Positions 34,695 through 42,899 of a stretch of 64,000 nucleotides of DNA are shown here, piece after piece; position 1 is the stretch's first letter; each line of letters starts with the position of its first letter. The notes under the pieces were generated by a model. It worked only from the letters and a program-made list of their open reading frames with translations. It was not told where the DNA came from and did not search any database. Both the position numbers and the translations under genes were made by a program. The stretch comes from an uncultured Bacilli bacterium (lineage in GTDB: Bacteria; Bacillota_I; Bacilli_A; RFN20; CAG-826). The stretch is taken from assembly GCA_934140155.1 (NCBI GenBank), contig CAKPBC010000002.1, positions 124,001 to 188,000 on the forward strand. The letters are read 5' to 3'.

Positions 34695-36278
34695 TTATTT
34701 ATTATACTTATTTTTTATAAATTCACCAATACGCAATCCATCAATAGCGGCAGACATAATTCCACCAGCATAAGACGCTCCTTCACCACATGGATATACA
34801 CCATTAATATTTGTTTCACCTATTTCATTACGAGGGATTTTAATTGGACTAGATGATCTAGTTTCAATTCCTGTCATAGTTGCAGAATAATCTTTAAAAA
34901 ATGGATATTTTTTTGCTAATAATGGAATACCTAATTTTAAAGATTCACTAACAAAATCAGGTAATAAATTATTTAAATTTGTAAAGTACACACCAGGTTC
35001 ATAAGATGGTTTAACTCGTCCAATATTTTTGGTTTCTTGATTAAGTAAAAAATCTTCTACTTTTTGCATTGGAGCAAAATATGGATAATTTTTATTAAAC
35101 GCTAATTTTTCATATTTTTCTTGATAATACATACCATCAAGTGGCGAAGATTTATAATAGTCTTCAATATTAACATTAACTAACAAAGCTGAATTAGCGT
35201 TTTCTAAATCTCTTTTGAAAAAACTCATTCCATTAGTGACAATAGAATCCGCCATTGTATTAGATCCCACTACTACACCACCTGGACACATGCAAAACGA
35301 ATATAATGTGCGGCCATTAGGAAGATGAACCGCTAATTTATAATCCGCAACTGGTAATTTTTTATTCTTATATTCTTTCCCATATTGCGATTTATTAACT
35401 TCACTTTGTAAATGTTCAATACGTACTCCCATTGAAAATGGTTTTGGTTGCATAAATATGTTTCTTTCAAATAACATTTTAAATGTATCACGAGCACTAT
35501 GGCCAATCGCCAATATAACATCATCAGTCTTAATTTCAATTTTTCTATTATTATGTTCTACAATTACTGATGATATTTTATTATTTTGTATATCTAAATC
35601 CACTAACTTATGTTCAAATAAGACTTCTCCACCTAAAGATATAATTTCTTGTCGAATGTTTTTCACAATGTTTTTTAAGTAATCACTACCAATATGAGGA
35701 TGTGCCTCATAATAAATGTTTTTAGGTGCACCATGTTTAATAAATTCATTTAAACAAAATCTAATTCGCGGATCTTTTATGCCAGTTGTAAGTTTACCAT
35801 CACTATAAGTTCCGGCTCCGCCCTCACCAAAACAAGTGTTTGACTCACACAAAAATTCACCTTTTGTTTTAAAATTCAATATATCTTTATCTCTTTCTTC
35901 TATTGATTTACCGCGTTCAATAACAATTGGATTAGTTTTTGCTCTAGCTAAATATAAAGCTAAAAACATTCCAGCTGGGCCAAATCCAACCACTACTGGT
36001 CGATTATTCATTTTAATAACTGGTATATCTAATTCTTCAATAAAATGAGGAACATTTACATCTTTATAAGAAGAAATATCGATATTATGTTTAAGTGTTA
36101 CAAGTAATGAATACACAAAAATAATATTTTGTTTTTTTCTAGCATCTACGGCTTTTTTTATAATTTTATAACTTTCAATTTCTTCTTTTTGTATATGAAG
36201 TATTTTAGCAAGTTTATATTCTAACTTATCTTCTTCATCATTAAGTGATAAAAACACATTATTAACAATTACTTGCAT
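34695..36278 (-). CDS. FAD-dependent oxidoreductase (COG2509-type)
   Basis: 527 residues. An N-terminal domain of about 90 residues precedes the FAD dinucleotide site VVGFGPAGMFLALYLA, then ESNTCFGEGGAGTYSDGKLTT, IGHSARDTFKML and MGVRIEHLQ, and a C-terminal GVYPCGEGASYAGGIMSAA. This matches the uncharacterised FAD-dependent dehydrogenase family widely found in Firmicutes; substrate unknown. The start overlaps the end of the upstream flavoprotein gene by 10 bases, with AGGAGATT upstream. Confidence 0.88.
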   Translation of the reverse strand: MQVIVNNVFLSLNDEEDKLEYKLAKILHIQKEEIESYKIIKKAVDARKKQNIIFVYSLLVTLKHNIDISSYKDVNVPHFIEELDIPVIKMNNRPVVVGFGPAGMFLALYLARAKTNPIVIERGKSIEERDKDILNFKTKGEFLCESNTCFGEGGAGTYSDGKLTTGIKDPRIRFCLNEFIKHGAPKNIYYEAHPHIGSDYLKNIVKNIRQEIISLGGEVLFEHKLVDLDIQNNKISSVIVEHNNRKIEIKTDDVILAIGHSARDTFKMLFERNIFMQPKPFSMGVRIEHLQSEVNKSQYGKEYKNKKLPVADYKLAVHLPNGRTLYSFCMCPGGVVVGSNTMADSIVTNGMSFFKRDLENANSALLVNVNIEDYYKSSPLDGMYYQEKYEKLAFNKNYPYFAPMQKVEDFLLNQETKNIGRVKPSYEPGVYFTNLNNLLPDFVSESLKLGIPLLAKKYPFFKDYSATMTGIETRSSSPIKIPRNEIGETNINGVYPCGEGASYAGGIMSAAIDGLRIGEFIKNKYNK

Positions 36279-37420
36279 AATAAATCTCCTAAATAAAACG
36301 CACTACCAAAAGCCCACATTAAATTAAATCCTCCACATAGTCCATCATTATTAATAATTTCCCCTACAAAATAGATATTTTGTTCTATTTTAGATTCAAG
36401 GTTATCCATAAAATTATTAGAGTTAATACCACCAATAGTAATTTGTGCATTATCAAAATCATAATTTGCTTTATAAATGAAAACTAGATTTTTACATAAA
36501 TAAATTGCATTTTCAATGCTTTTATTATTTCCAAGTCGATTTTTAATATAATTAACTAAAGGCAATGCAAAAAAAGCTTTTAAGAATGCATCTACTTTCT
36601 TTCCTTTGAATTCATTAAGTAAATTTTTAGTATCATATTCTGGTAATAGATCTAAAGAAATAGTGACATTTTGCAAATCTTTTCTAGCAATCAAAGAACT
36701 AATATTAAATATTACAATACCAGATAGACCATTATCCTTAAATAATACTTCACCTTGTTCTTTATGATAAACAATATCATTATTTTTTAAAGTTACTACT
36801 GATTTTATGCGTTGACCAGAAACATCTTTTGTTTTTTCTTTACAAATAATCGGACATAAGCCTGGCTTTAAGTCACTTATATCATAATTATGCTTTTTTA
36901 AAATATCAAAAACACTTCCATCAGAGCCTAATTTTTGATAACTTTTTCCTCCTGCTGCAAAAACTAATTTATCACTTGTAAAAGTTTGTTTATTAGTAAT
37001 AATTGTAATTTTATTACCTTCTATTTTATAGTCTATAATATTTTCTTCAAAAGCAAAACTTACACCTAATTCATTACATCTTTCAAATAAAAAATCAACA
37101 AATGCTTTTGATGATTCACTATAAGGATAGCATAAATTACCAATCATCTTAGTTTTTATTCCTAGATTATTCCAAAATGAATTTTGATAATTAAAATTAT
37201 ATTTTTCAAATATTAAATCGGTTAAGTTATTATCATAATAAGTCCATTCTTCAATATGATTATTTCCAATATTACATTTACCATTACCAGTAGCTAGTAA
37301 TTTACGACCAACTTTGCTATTTTTATCTAATATTAAAACATGTAGATTAGGATTATTTAGTTTTAGTTTTATAGCTAAAGCAAGTCCACTTGCGCCTGCA
37401 CCAACAATAGTAATTTGCAT
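36269..37420 (-). CDS. FAD-dependent oxidoreductase, BaiN/HI0933 family
   Basis: 383 residues from ATG 37420 (MQITIVGAGASGLALAIKLK), preceded by GTAGGAGATG; a frame start at 37459 is rejected. The FAD site GAGASGLA, LDKNSKVGRKLLATGNGKCN and the C-terminal GGFNLMWAFGSAF are family hallmarks. HI0933-like proteins were linked to bile-acid reduction (BaiN) and to flavin-dependent reductions in gut Firmicutes. Lys/Arg-rich middle. Overlaps the next flavoprotein gene. Confidence 0.88.
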   Translation of the reverse strand: MQITIVGAGASGLALAIKLKLNNPNLHVLILDKNSKVGRKLLATGNGKCNIGNNHIEEWTYYDNNLTDLIFEKYNFNYQNSFWNNLGIKTKMIGNLCYPYSESSKAFVDFLFERCNELGVSFAFEENIIDYKIEGNKITIITNKQTFTSDKLVFAAGGKSYQKLGSDGSVFDILKKHNYDISDLKPGLCPIICKEKTKDVSGQRIKSVVTLKNNDIVYHKEQGEVLFKDNGLSGIVIFNISSLIARKDLQNVTISLDLLPEYDTKNLLNEFKGKKVDAFLKAFFALPLVNYIKNRLGNNKSIENAIYLCKNLVFIYKANYDFDNAQITIGGINSNNFMDNLESKIEQNIYFVGEIINNDGLCGGFNLMWAFGSAFYLGDLLCK

Positions 37421-37639
37421 ATTCTCATCTCCTACAAAATTATACAAAAATGATAGCAATTAATCAATTGTTGAAGTTAAACTCGATTAGTAATTAATGT
37501 TTTGAAATATCAAAAAAACAAGTATATTCCGTTGAATAAACTCACCTAGTTTTTATTATGGGAGTATTTTGCTAATTCCATGTTTTTTACTATGAGCTTA
37601 AACTTTTTATACTATGGCTACATTTTATTTATTCTAAAA

Positions 37640-38518
37640 TTACAAAATAAAATTTAATAAATAGCCCACTAACAATCCAGTTAATGCTACGATAAACAAG
37701 ACAATTAAATTATTTTTTAAATTACTCTTATTTTTAAACAAATAAACAAATCCTAATCCGGCATTACAAATTAACCCAGCAATACACGTACCAAATGTAA
37801 TATGACCAGCAATATATAAATCAGAAATTATAACCGAACTAGCGCAATTAGGGATTAAGCCAACTAATACAGCAAATAATGGTGCAAGTGCACTATTTTG
37901 AGTTAAAAATGCACTAATATTTTCTTCTTTTACATAATAAACTAATATACCAAAAGCTATATTTATAACAAGCACATATGCAAATATTTTTAAAGAATGT
38001 AATAAAGGATGTAATAAATATTTATGAAATTTGCTTTCATTTTCGTCATGACTAGATTCAATTTCGTGATGGCAACATCCAACATGAACTTCTTCTTCGT
38101 GTTCGCAGTGCCCTTCATGATTAAGAACTTCTTTATGAGATCTAGTATAAATAATATCAATTAAAAATCCTACTAAAAAAGCAACAATAAATTTACTACC
38201 TAATAATGGTAAAGCCATTAAGAATTTATCACTACTTGATAAAAATATTGGAAAAGCTTCATCACTACAAGCAATGAATACTGCCACTAACGTGCCCATA
38301 GTAATATGCCTTTTTAAATATAAATCCGCGGCAATTACTGAAAATCCACATTGAGGAATTAATCCAAATAGAGCTCCCAATAATACCGAAAACTTACTTT
38401 TTTTAGATATTTTATCCGCTAACTTCTTTTCAAAAAATGAAATTAAAATATACATTATAAAAACAACTAATAGAACTTTTAAACTATCTATTAATGCATC
38501 TAATAATACTTCTAACAT
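37640..38518 (-). CDS. Putative heavy-metal exporter permease (ArsP_2/10TM-like)
   Basis: 292 residues from ATG 38518 with AAGGAAG upstream. Two homologous five-helix halves each carry a GLIPQCGFSVIAADLYLKR-like motif (second copy GLIPNCASSVIISDLYIAG), with a conserved Cys in each. Between them is a His/Glu/Cys-rich loop (HEGHCEHEEEVHVGCCHHE) likely to bind metal. This matches the putative 10TM heavy-metal exporter family. Metal identity is unknown; manganese or arsenic have been proposed for relatives. Confidence 0.75.
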   Translation of the reverse strand: MLEVLLDALIDSLKVLLVVFIMYILISFFEKKLADKISKKSKFSVLLGALFGLIPQCGFSVIAADLYLKRHITMGTLVAVFIACSDEAFPIFLSSSDKFLMALPLLGSKFIVAFLVGFLIDIIYTRSHKEVLNHEGHCEHEEEVHVGCCHHEIESSHDENESKFHKYLLHPLLHSLKIFAYVLVINIAFGILVYYVKEENISAFLTQNSALAPLFAVLVGLIPNCASSVIISDLYIAGHITFGTCIAGLICNAGLGFVYLFKNKSNLKNNLIVLFIVALTGLLVGYLLNFIL

Positions 38519-38560
38519 ATACTTCACTTCCTTACAAATTTTATTTTACCCATAAACAAG

Positions 38561-38584
38561 ATAAAAAGCACTGTAACCAGTGCT
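38561..38584 (-). terminator. Terminator after the GNAT-fold gene
   Basis: On the minus strand AGCACTG (38578-38584) pairs with CAGTGCT (38567-38573) over TTA-containing loop, then TTTTTAT. It lies 5 bases past the stop at 38589. Confidence 0.85.
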
Positions 38585-38588
38585 AATA

Positions 38589-39716
38589 TTATTTTTCTAT
38601 TGGTTTTAACCAACAAACTCTTTCTTTATGATTAATTGTATCAAACATTTTCCATAATGCTTGAACATTAGTGTTATATTCAAGTTCTGGACCAGTTTCG
38701 GCATGCTCAATGCCATCTTCAATAGCGTGTCTAATTGAATTTTCAAAAATGATACTCATTGCTCCAGTATTTTGATAAGCTGGTTCGCAAGCTACCAAAA
38801 GCATATCAAGAACTTTAGCATGATTTAAATCATGAAGGAAATCAATAAATCCAAATGGGAATAAATGACCTTTATGTTTCTTTAAGGCATTTACTGGGGT
38901 AGGAATTAATAAACCAGCTGCAACCATTTTATTATCTTCATTATAAACTAAACTTAGATATCTTAAATTGATTAATGGAATATATTGTGCTGCTAAATGA
39001 CCCATTTGTTTTTCATCAATTGGTACATAGCCATATAAATTAGCATAACAAGTATTAATTAATTTTAAAAATTCAATAACAATTTCCTTCTTTAATTCTC
39101 TTTTTGATTTAAATGTTGCTAAATGTAAGCCAAACTTTTTTTGAACAAATTGAGAACTCTTTACTAAACGAGGATCAAGTTCTTTAGGAATCATGATTTT
39201 ATATTCTTTCCAACGAGCGTCAATCTTAAATCCTAATTGTTCCATATGTTTAATATAATATTCATGAGTATAGAATGTAACAAACATATTTAATTGGTCA
39301 AACCCTTTAATTAGCATTCCTTCTTTATCTTGATCAGAATATCCTAAAGGGCCATTAATTTCAGTAAGTCCATGTTCTTTACCAAATTGTTCAACTGCGC
39401 CAATTAGTGCTTTTGTAACTTCAATATCATCGATCATATCAATTCGATTAAAACGAACACGATTTTGATGATATTTTTCATTAGCAAAGTTATTAATAAT
39501 ACCACAAATTCTTCCAACAATTTTTTTATCTTTATATGCTAAAAATAATTTAAATTCGCAATATTTAGAAGCCGGATTACGGCTTGGTATTAAATTGTTT
39601 AATTCATCATCATATAAATAAGGTGTAAAATATGGACAATCTTTATATAATTTCACAGGAAATTCTATAAATTGTTTTAACATTCTACGGCCTTTTACTT
39701 CTTTAATTTCAATCAT
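38589..39716 (-). CDS. GNAT-fold protein, YghO-like
   Basis: 375 residues. FPVKLYKDCPYFTPYLYDDE followed by NPASKYCEFKLFLAYKDKKIVGRICGI and INGPLGYSDQDKEGMLIKGFD match the YghO-type family, which has two acetyltransferase-like halves. The second half carries NTGAMSIIFENSIRHAIEDG and ends near the GPELEYNTNVQALWKMFD segment. No substrate is known. A promoter with TTGTAA and TATAAT lies upstream, and AAGGAGAC precedes the ATG. Confidence 0.78.
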   Translation of the reverse strand: MIEIKEVKGRRMLKQFIEFPVKLYKDCPYFTPYLYDDELNNLIPSRNPASKYCEFKLFLAYKDKKIVGRICGIINNFANEKYHQNRVRFNRIDMIDDIEVTKALIGAVEQFGKEHGLTEINGPLGYSDQDKEGMLIKGFDQLNMFVTFYTHEYYIKHMEQLGFKIDARWKEYKIMIPKELDPRLVKSSQFVQKKFGLHLATFKSKRELKKEIVIEFLKLINTCYANLYGYVPIDEKQMGHLAAQYIPLINLRYLSLVYNEDNKMVAAGLLIPTPVNALKKHKGHLFPFGFIDFLHDLNHAKVLDMLLVACEPAYQNTGAMSIIFENSIRHAIEDGIEHAETGPELEYNTNVQALWKMFDTINHKERVCWLKPIEK

Positions 39717-39741
39717 AGTAAGTCTCCTTAGATATGTTGTA

Positions 39742-39769
39742 ATTATACTACTTTTTTTTGATTTTACAA
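39742..39769 (-). promoter_or_regulatory. Promoter of the YghO-like gene
   Basis: On the minus strand TTGTAA (39764-39769), 16 bases, then TATAAT (39742-39747), 25 bases before the ATG. Confidence 0.6.
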
Positions 39770-39776
39770 ATGAAAT

Positions 39777-40520
39777 TTATTCATTAAATGCTTGTGCTTG
39801 ATCAACAATATGTATTCTTAAAATAGCGTCATGAATAGATAAACGCTTATTAGTAAATGAAATAAGCACAAAACTACCTAAAGCAACAAATAATACTGCT
39901 ACCCAATTAGCAACTAAATATGCTAGTAAAAGTTCTACAACTAAAATTATTAAAAACCTCCACAAAAGTGTAGTATTTTTAATAATAATATTTTCTTTAT
40001 CAACTGGCACTGCTTTAAATATCATCATTCCAATTGTGCGATGCTTTTTATTTGTTATTGGAATAATAAATTGAAAAATTAGTGTGGTAATAACTATAGT
40101 TGTTGTTAAATGAAATAAGTAAATTGAATAAAATTTATTGAAATTTTTGGCATAATTCTCTTCTTTTGTCATCAAATCATCAAGAGTATCTACCATCTCA
40201 TAACTTTTCTTAACAGCTTCTTCTTCCTTAAAACCTTCATCAATCAATATTTCTATATATTTTTCGTTATCAACACGATAGATTCCATATGATTCACTTT
40301 TATAAGGGACTCCTTTTTGGTCACAAAGTGTTTGATACATTTCATTTAAATTATTGACTTCATTTTTTGCAAAATGCGATATTGATTTATCACATACTGT
40401 TAAAAACAATGCAATAACAACACCAACAACCATTATTCCATCAATAAGAAAAATCAACATTCTTTTCCATATGGAAAATTTTTCTTTGCCATCATCATAT
40501 ACACTAGGATTACTATTCAT
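39777..40520 (-). CDS. RDD-family membrane protein
   Basis: 247 residues from ATG 40520. Two helices (about 22-44 and 130-155) surround an unusually long external loop of about 85 charged residues, then two more helices (185-205, 208-225). RDD features are RTIGMMIFK after helix 2 and the closing RLSIHDAI. The opening lacks the classical RxxARxxD, replaced by WKRMLIFLIDG. Function unknown. Its start overlaps the fba stop (ATGAATAG), so it is coupled to the aldolase gene. Confidence 0.75.
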   Translation of the reverse strand: MNSNPSVYDDGKEKFSIWKRMLIFLIDGIMVVGVVIALFLTVCDKSISHFAKNEVNNLNEMYQTLCDQKGVPYKSESYGIYRVDNEKYIEILIDEGFKEEEAVKKSYEMVDTLDDLMTKEENYAKNFNKFYSIYLFHLTTTIVITTLIFQFIIPITNKKHRTIGMMIFKAVPVDKENIIIKNTTLLWRFLIILVVELLLAYLVANWVAVLFVALGSFVLISFTNKRLSIHDAILRIHIVDQAQAFNE

Positions 40521-41382
40521 CAAATTCTATTGCCTTTCCAATTGACCCAAATACTTCACAACGATTTTTAATTGCAGTTTTAATTCCTTCTTTACCTGGA
40601 CCAATTAATTTTCTTGGATCAATTTCATCTGGATGTTTTTGAATTTCTTCATGCAAAATCTTTACCCATGCACATAATAAATCAGTATTGACATTAATTT
40701 TTGCTGTTCCTAATGATATTGCTCTTCTAATTTGATCATCAGGAATACCAGATCCGCCATGTAGTACCAAAGGAATTTTAACCAAATTATGTATTTCTTC
40801 CATTTGTTTAAATCCTAATTTCGGTGTTCCTTTATATATACCGTGTTGTGAACCTAATGCTGGAGCCAAACAATCTATATTAGTTTCTTCTACCATTCTT
40901 AAACATTCTTCTTTAACAGCATAATAAGATTCTGCAACAACTTGATCTTCTTTTCCGCCAATTCTGCCTAATTCAGCTTCTACGCTTACTCCTCTTGGAT
41001 GAGCGTATTGAACCACTAATTTAGTCATTGCTATATTATCTTCAAGTGGGAGTTTAGAGGTATCAATCATAACAGATGTAAATCCTTCATCTATTGCTTC
41101 TTTACAAGCATCATAACTTCCAGCATGATCTAAATGAATAGCAACTGGTATAGTAATATTGTTTTTAACAATGTAGGCTTTAATCATTTGGGTTACTACA
41201 TAATATCCACCCATGTATTTTGCTCCACGTTCTGAAACACCTAATATTACTGGTGTATTCAATTCTTGACATTCACTTAACACCGCTGTTACCCATTCCA
41301 AGTTCCATACATTAAATTGAGGAACTGCATAATGATTTTTTTCTGCTTCAATAAGAAGTTTTTTCATATTAACTAATGGCAT
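40513..41382 (-). CDS. fba: Class II fructose-bisphosphate aldolase
   Basis: 289 residues. Cleaves fructose-1,6-bisphosphate in glycolysis using zinc. Zn ligands lie in IHLDHAGSYDACKEA, VEAELGRIGG, and LVLHGGSGIPDDQI with His; the phosphate loop is ISLGTAKINVNTDL. Relatives act on tagatose-bisphosphate, so substrate specificity is not certain, but no tagatose genes are near. Ribosome binding site GGAGGTA. A TATACT box at 41415-41420 on the minus strand is a likely -10. Confidence 0.93.
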   Translation of the reverse strand: MPLVNMKKLLIEAEKNHYAVPQFNVWNLEWVTAVLSECQELNTPVILGVSERGAKYMGGYYVVTQMIKAYIVKNNITIPVAIHLDHAGSYDACKEAIDEGFTSVMIDTSKLPLEDNIAMTKLVVQYAHPRGVSVEAELGRIGGKEDQVVAESYYAVKEECLRMVEETNIDCLAPALGSQHGIYKGTPKLGFKQMEEIHNLVKIPLVLHGGSGIPDDQIRRAISLGTAKINVNTDLLCAWVKILHEEIQKHPDEIDPRKLIGPGKEGIKTAIKNRCEVFGSIGKAIEFDE

Positions 41383-41469
41383 AAATATACCTCCGATTAA
41401 CTATTTTCTTTTTCAGTATAGCACTTAAAGTTATCTTGTAAAATCAAATTTTATTTTAAATTGACAAAA

Positions 41470-41504
41470 TGTAAGCGATTAATATTTAATTGTAAGCGCT
41501 TTAT
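41470..41504. promoter_or_regulatory. Two cre-like CcpA operators 21 bp apart
   Basis: TGTAAGCGATTAAT begins at 41470 and TGTAAGCGCTTTAT at 41491. The second matches the cre consensus TGWAARCGYTWNCW at all but one position; the first has two or more mismatches. The spacing is two helical turns, and the second site abuts the -35 box. It suggests carbon catabolite control, or a LacI-family regulator with a similar palindrome. Confidence 0.7.
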
Positions 41505-41532
41505 TGACATTCGGTCATTGGTGGTGTAACAT
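41504..41532 (+). promoter_or_regulatory. Promoter of the sugar-type ABC importer operon
   Basis: TTGACA (41504-41509), 17 bases, TAACAT (41527-41532), 50 bases ahead of the ATG at 41582. Confidence 0.75.
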
Positions 41533-41581
41533 ATTAATGTTCAAAATTTCATTTAGTGAAAAAATATAGGAGGAAATCAAA

Positions 41582-42826
41582 ATGAAAATGAAACATGCTT
41601 TACCAGTCATCATGGGAGCCTTATTATTAACAGGCTGCAATGGTGGCGGTGGAAATAATAATGGTAATCTTAAAAATGCCACAATTGAAGAAGCTGAAGG
41701 ATTAACTTATAAGGAATTATTAGCAAAGGCTCGAGAAGAAGTTGGCGATAATACTATTCAAGTATTTGGTAACTCATCACAACTTGAAAAAGCACTTACT
41801 AAATTCCAAGAAGAAACAGGTATAAAAGTAAAAAATACAAAATTAGGAGATGCTGATTTATATAACCAATTAGGAACAGCATTCCAAGCAAATAAATATG
41901 TTGCTGATATGGTTTTATTGCAAGATGGTAATATGCTTCAATCAGAAATGCTTGATCCTGGTTATTTATTAAACTTCATTCCAAAAGAAGCAAGCACTAC
42001 TATTGCTAAAGATGATACAACACCTATGGCGGCAGTTTATTTAAATAAAGTATTTATGTACAACAACAATACTGCTAGTAATGATCATTCGCTTAAAAAT
42101 TATTTAACAAATGTATGGCAATTAGCAGGAACAAAATCTGACACTGGTCATATTTCAAATACTTCTTTCAAAACACCTACAACAGAAAATGTTAATATGA
42201 ACTTCTTAACAATGTTAACATCAAAAGAATGGGTTAAAAAATTAGAGACAGCTTATGAAGCATTCTATGGTAAAAAATATGTTAAAGAAGCAAAATACGA
42301 AAACATTGGTTACAAATGGATTGCTGAATTCTTAACAAATTCTCAGGCTCATAGTTCAGATGGTACTGCTTGCACTAAAGTTGCAGAAGGTGTAACTGGC
42401 AGTATGGCGCTCGTTAACTATAACAAAATTAAAGAATTAAAAGTTTCAGATGGTTATGGTTCACAAGACGTGTCAAACTTATCATTCCCATCTCTTGAAT
42501 TAGATGCTGATGGTGGAAAAGTTGTTAATGGATTTGGTGGATTCTGCTACAAAATGTATTCAATGGTTGCCGCAAATGCCAAATATCCTTATGCTGCTTG
42601 TGCATTAGTAAGTTACATTACATCTAAAGCTGGATTTGAAAATGCATGGGGAGCAAAAGCTGGATATTATTCAACAAATAATACTACAACTATTGCATCT
42701 AATGATAAAGAAATCGCTTGGTGGAAAGAACGTTTAGTAATTGAAGATCCAGAAGTTGTTGCAAGTAATTATGAAGATGTATCAATGTTCGTAAAACAAT
42801 ATGAACGTGCTGTCGAAAAAAAATAA
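41582..42826 (+). CDS. ABC importer solute-binding lipoprotein (FbpA/AfuA-type)
   Basis: 414 residues with AGGAGGAAA upstream. Signal peptide and lipobox MGALLLTGC (Cys 19), then a Gly/Asn linker (NGGGGNNNG). The body follows the family of binding proteins for iron, polyamine or sugar-phosphate: VFGNSSQLEKALTKFQEETG, ADMVLLQDGNML, GSMALVNYNKI, FVKQYERAVEKK at the end. The paired Tyr motif of ferric-binding FbpA is not evident. With the cre sites upstream, a carbohydrate or sugar-phosphate ligand (AfuA-like) is the best guess. Confidence 0.8.
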   Translation: MKMKHALPVIMGALLLTGCNGGGGNNNGNLKNATIEEAEGLTYKELLAKAREEVGDNTIQVFGNSSQLEKALTKFQEETGIKVKNTKLGDADLYNQLGTAFQANKYVADMVLLQDGNMLQSEMLDPGYLLNFIPKEASTTIAKDDTTPMAAVYLNKVFMYNNNTASNDHSLKNYLTNVWQLAGTKSDTGHISNTSFKTPTTENVNMNFLTMLTSKEWVKKLETAYEAFYGKKYVKEAKYENIGYKWIAEFLTNSQAHSSDGTACTKVAEGVTGSMALVNYNKIKELKVSDGYGSQDVSNLSFPSLELDADGGKVVNGFGGFCYKMYSMVAANAKYPYAACALVSYITSKAGFENAWGAKAGYYSTNNTTTIASNDKEIAWWKERLVIEDPEVVASNYEDVSMFVKQYERAVEKK

Positions 42827-42846
42827 TTAATTACTAAATTTCAACA

Positions 42847-42881
42847 AGGTGTAGCTTCTTTAACTAGCTACACCTATTTTT
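42847..42881 (+). terminator. Intercistronic hairpin after the binding-protein gene
   Basis: AGGTGTAGC (42847-42855) pairs with GCTACACCT (42867-42875), followed by ATTTTTA. As between oppA and oppB, it probably causes partial termination or protects the mRNA so that the binding protein is made in excess. Confidence 0.7.
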
Positions 42882-42899
42882 ACGAAAAGGAGTCTCAAA

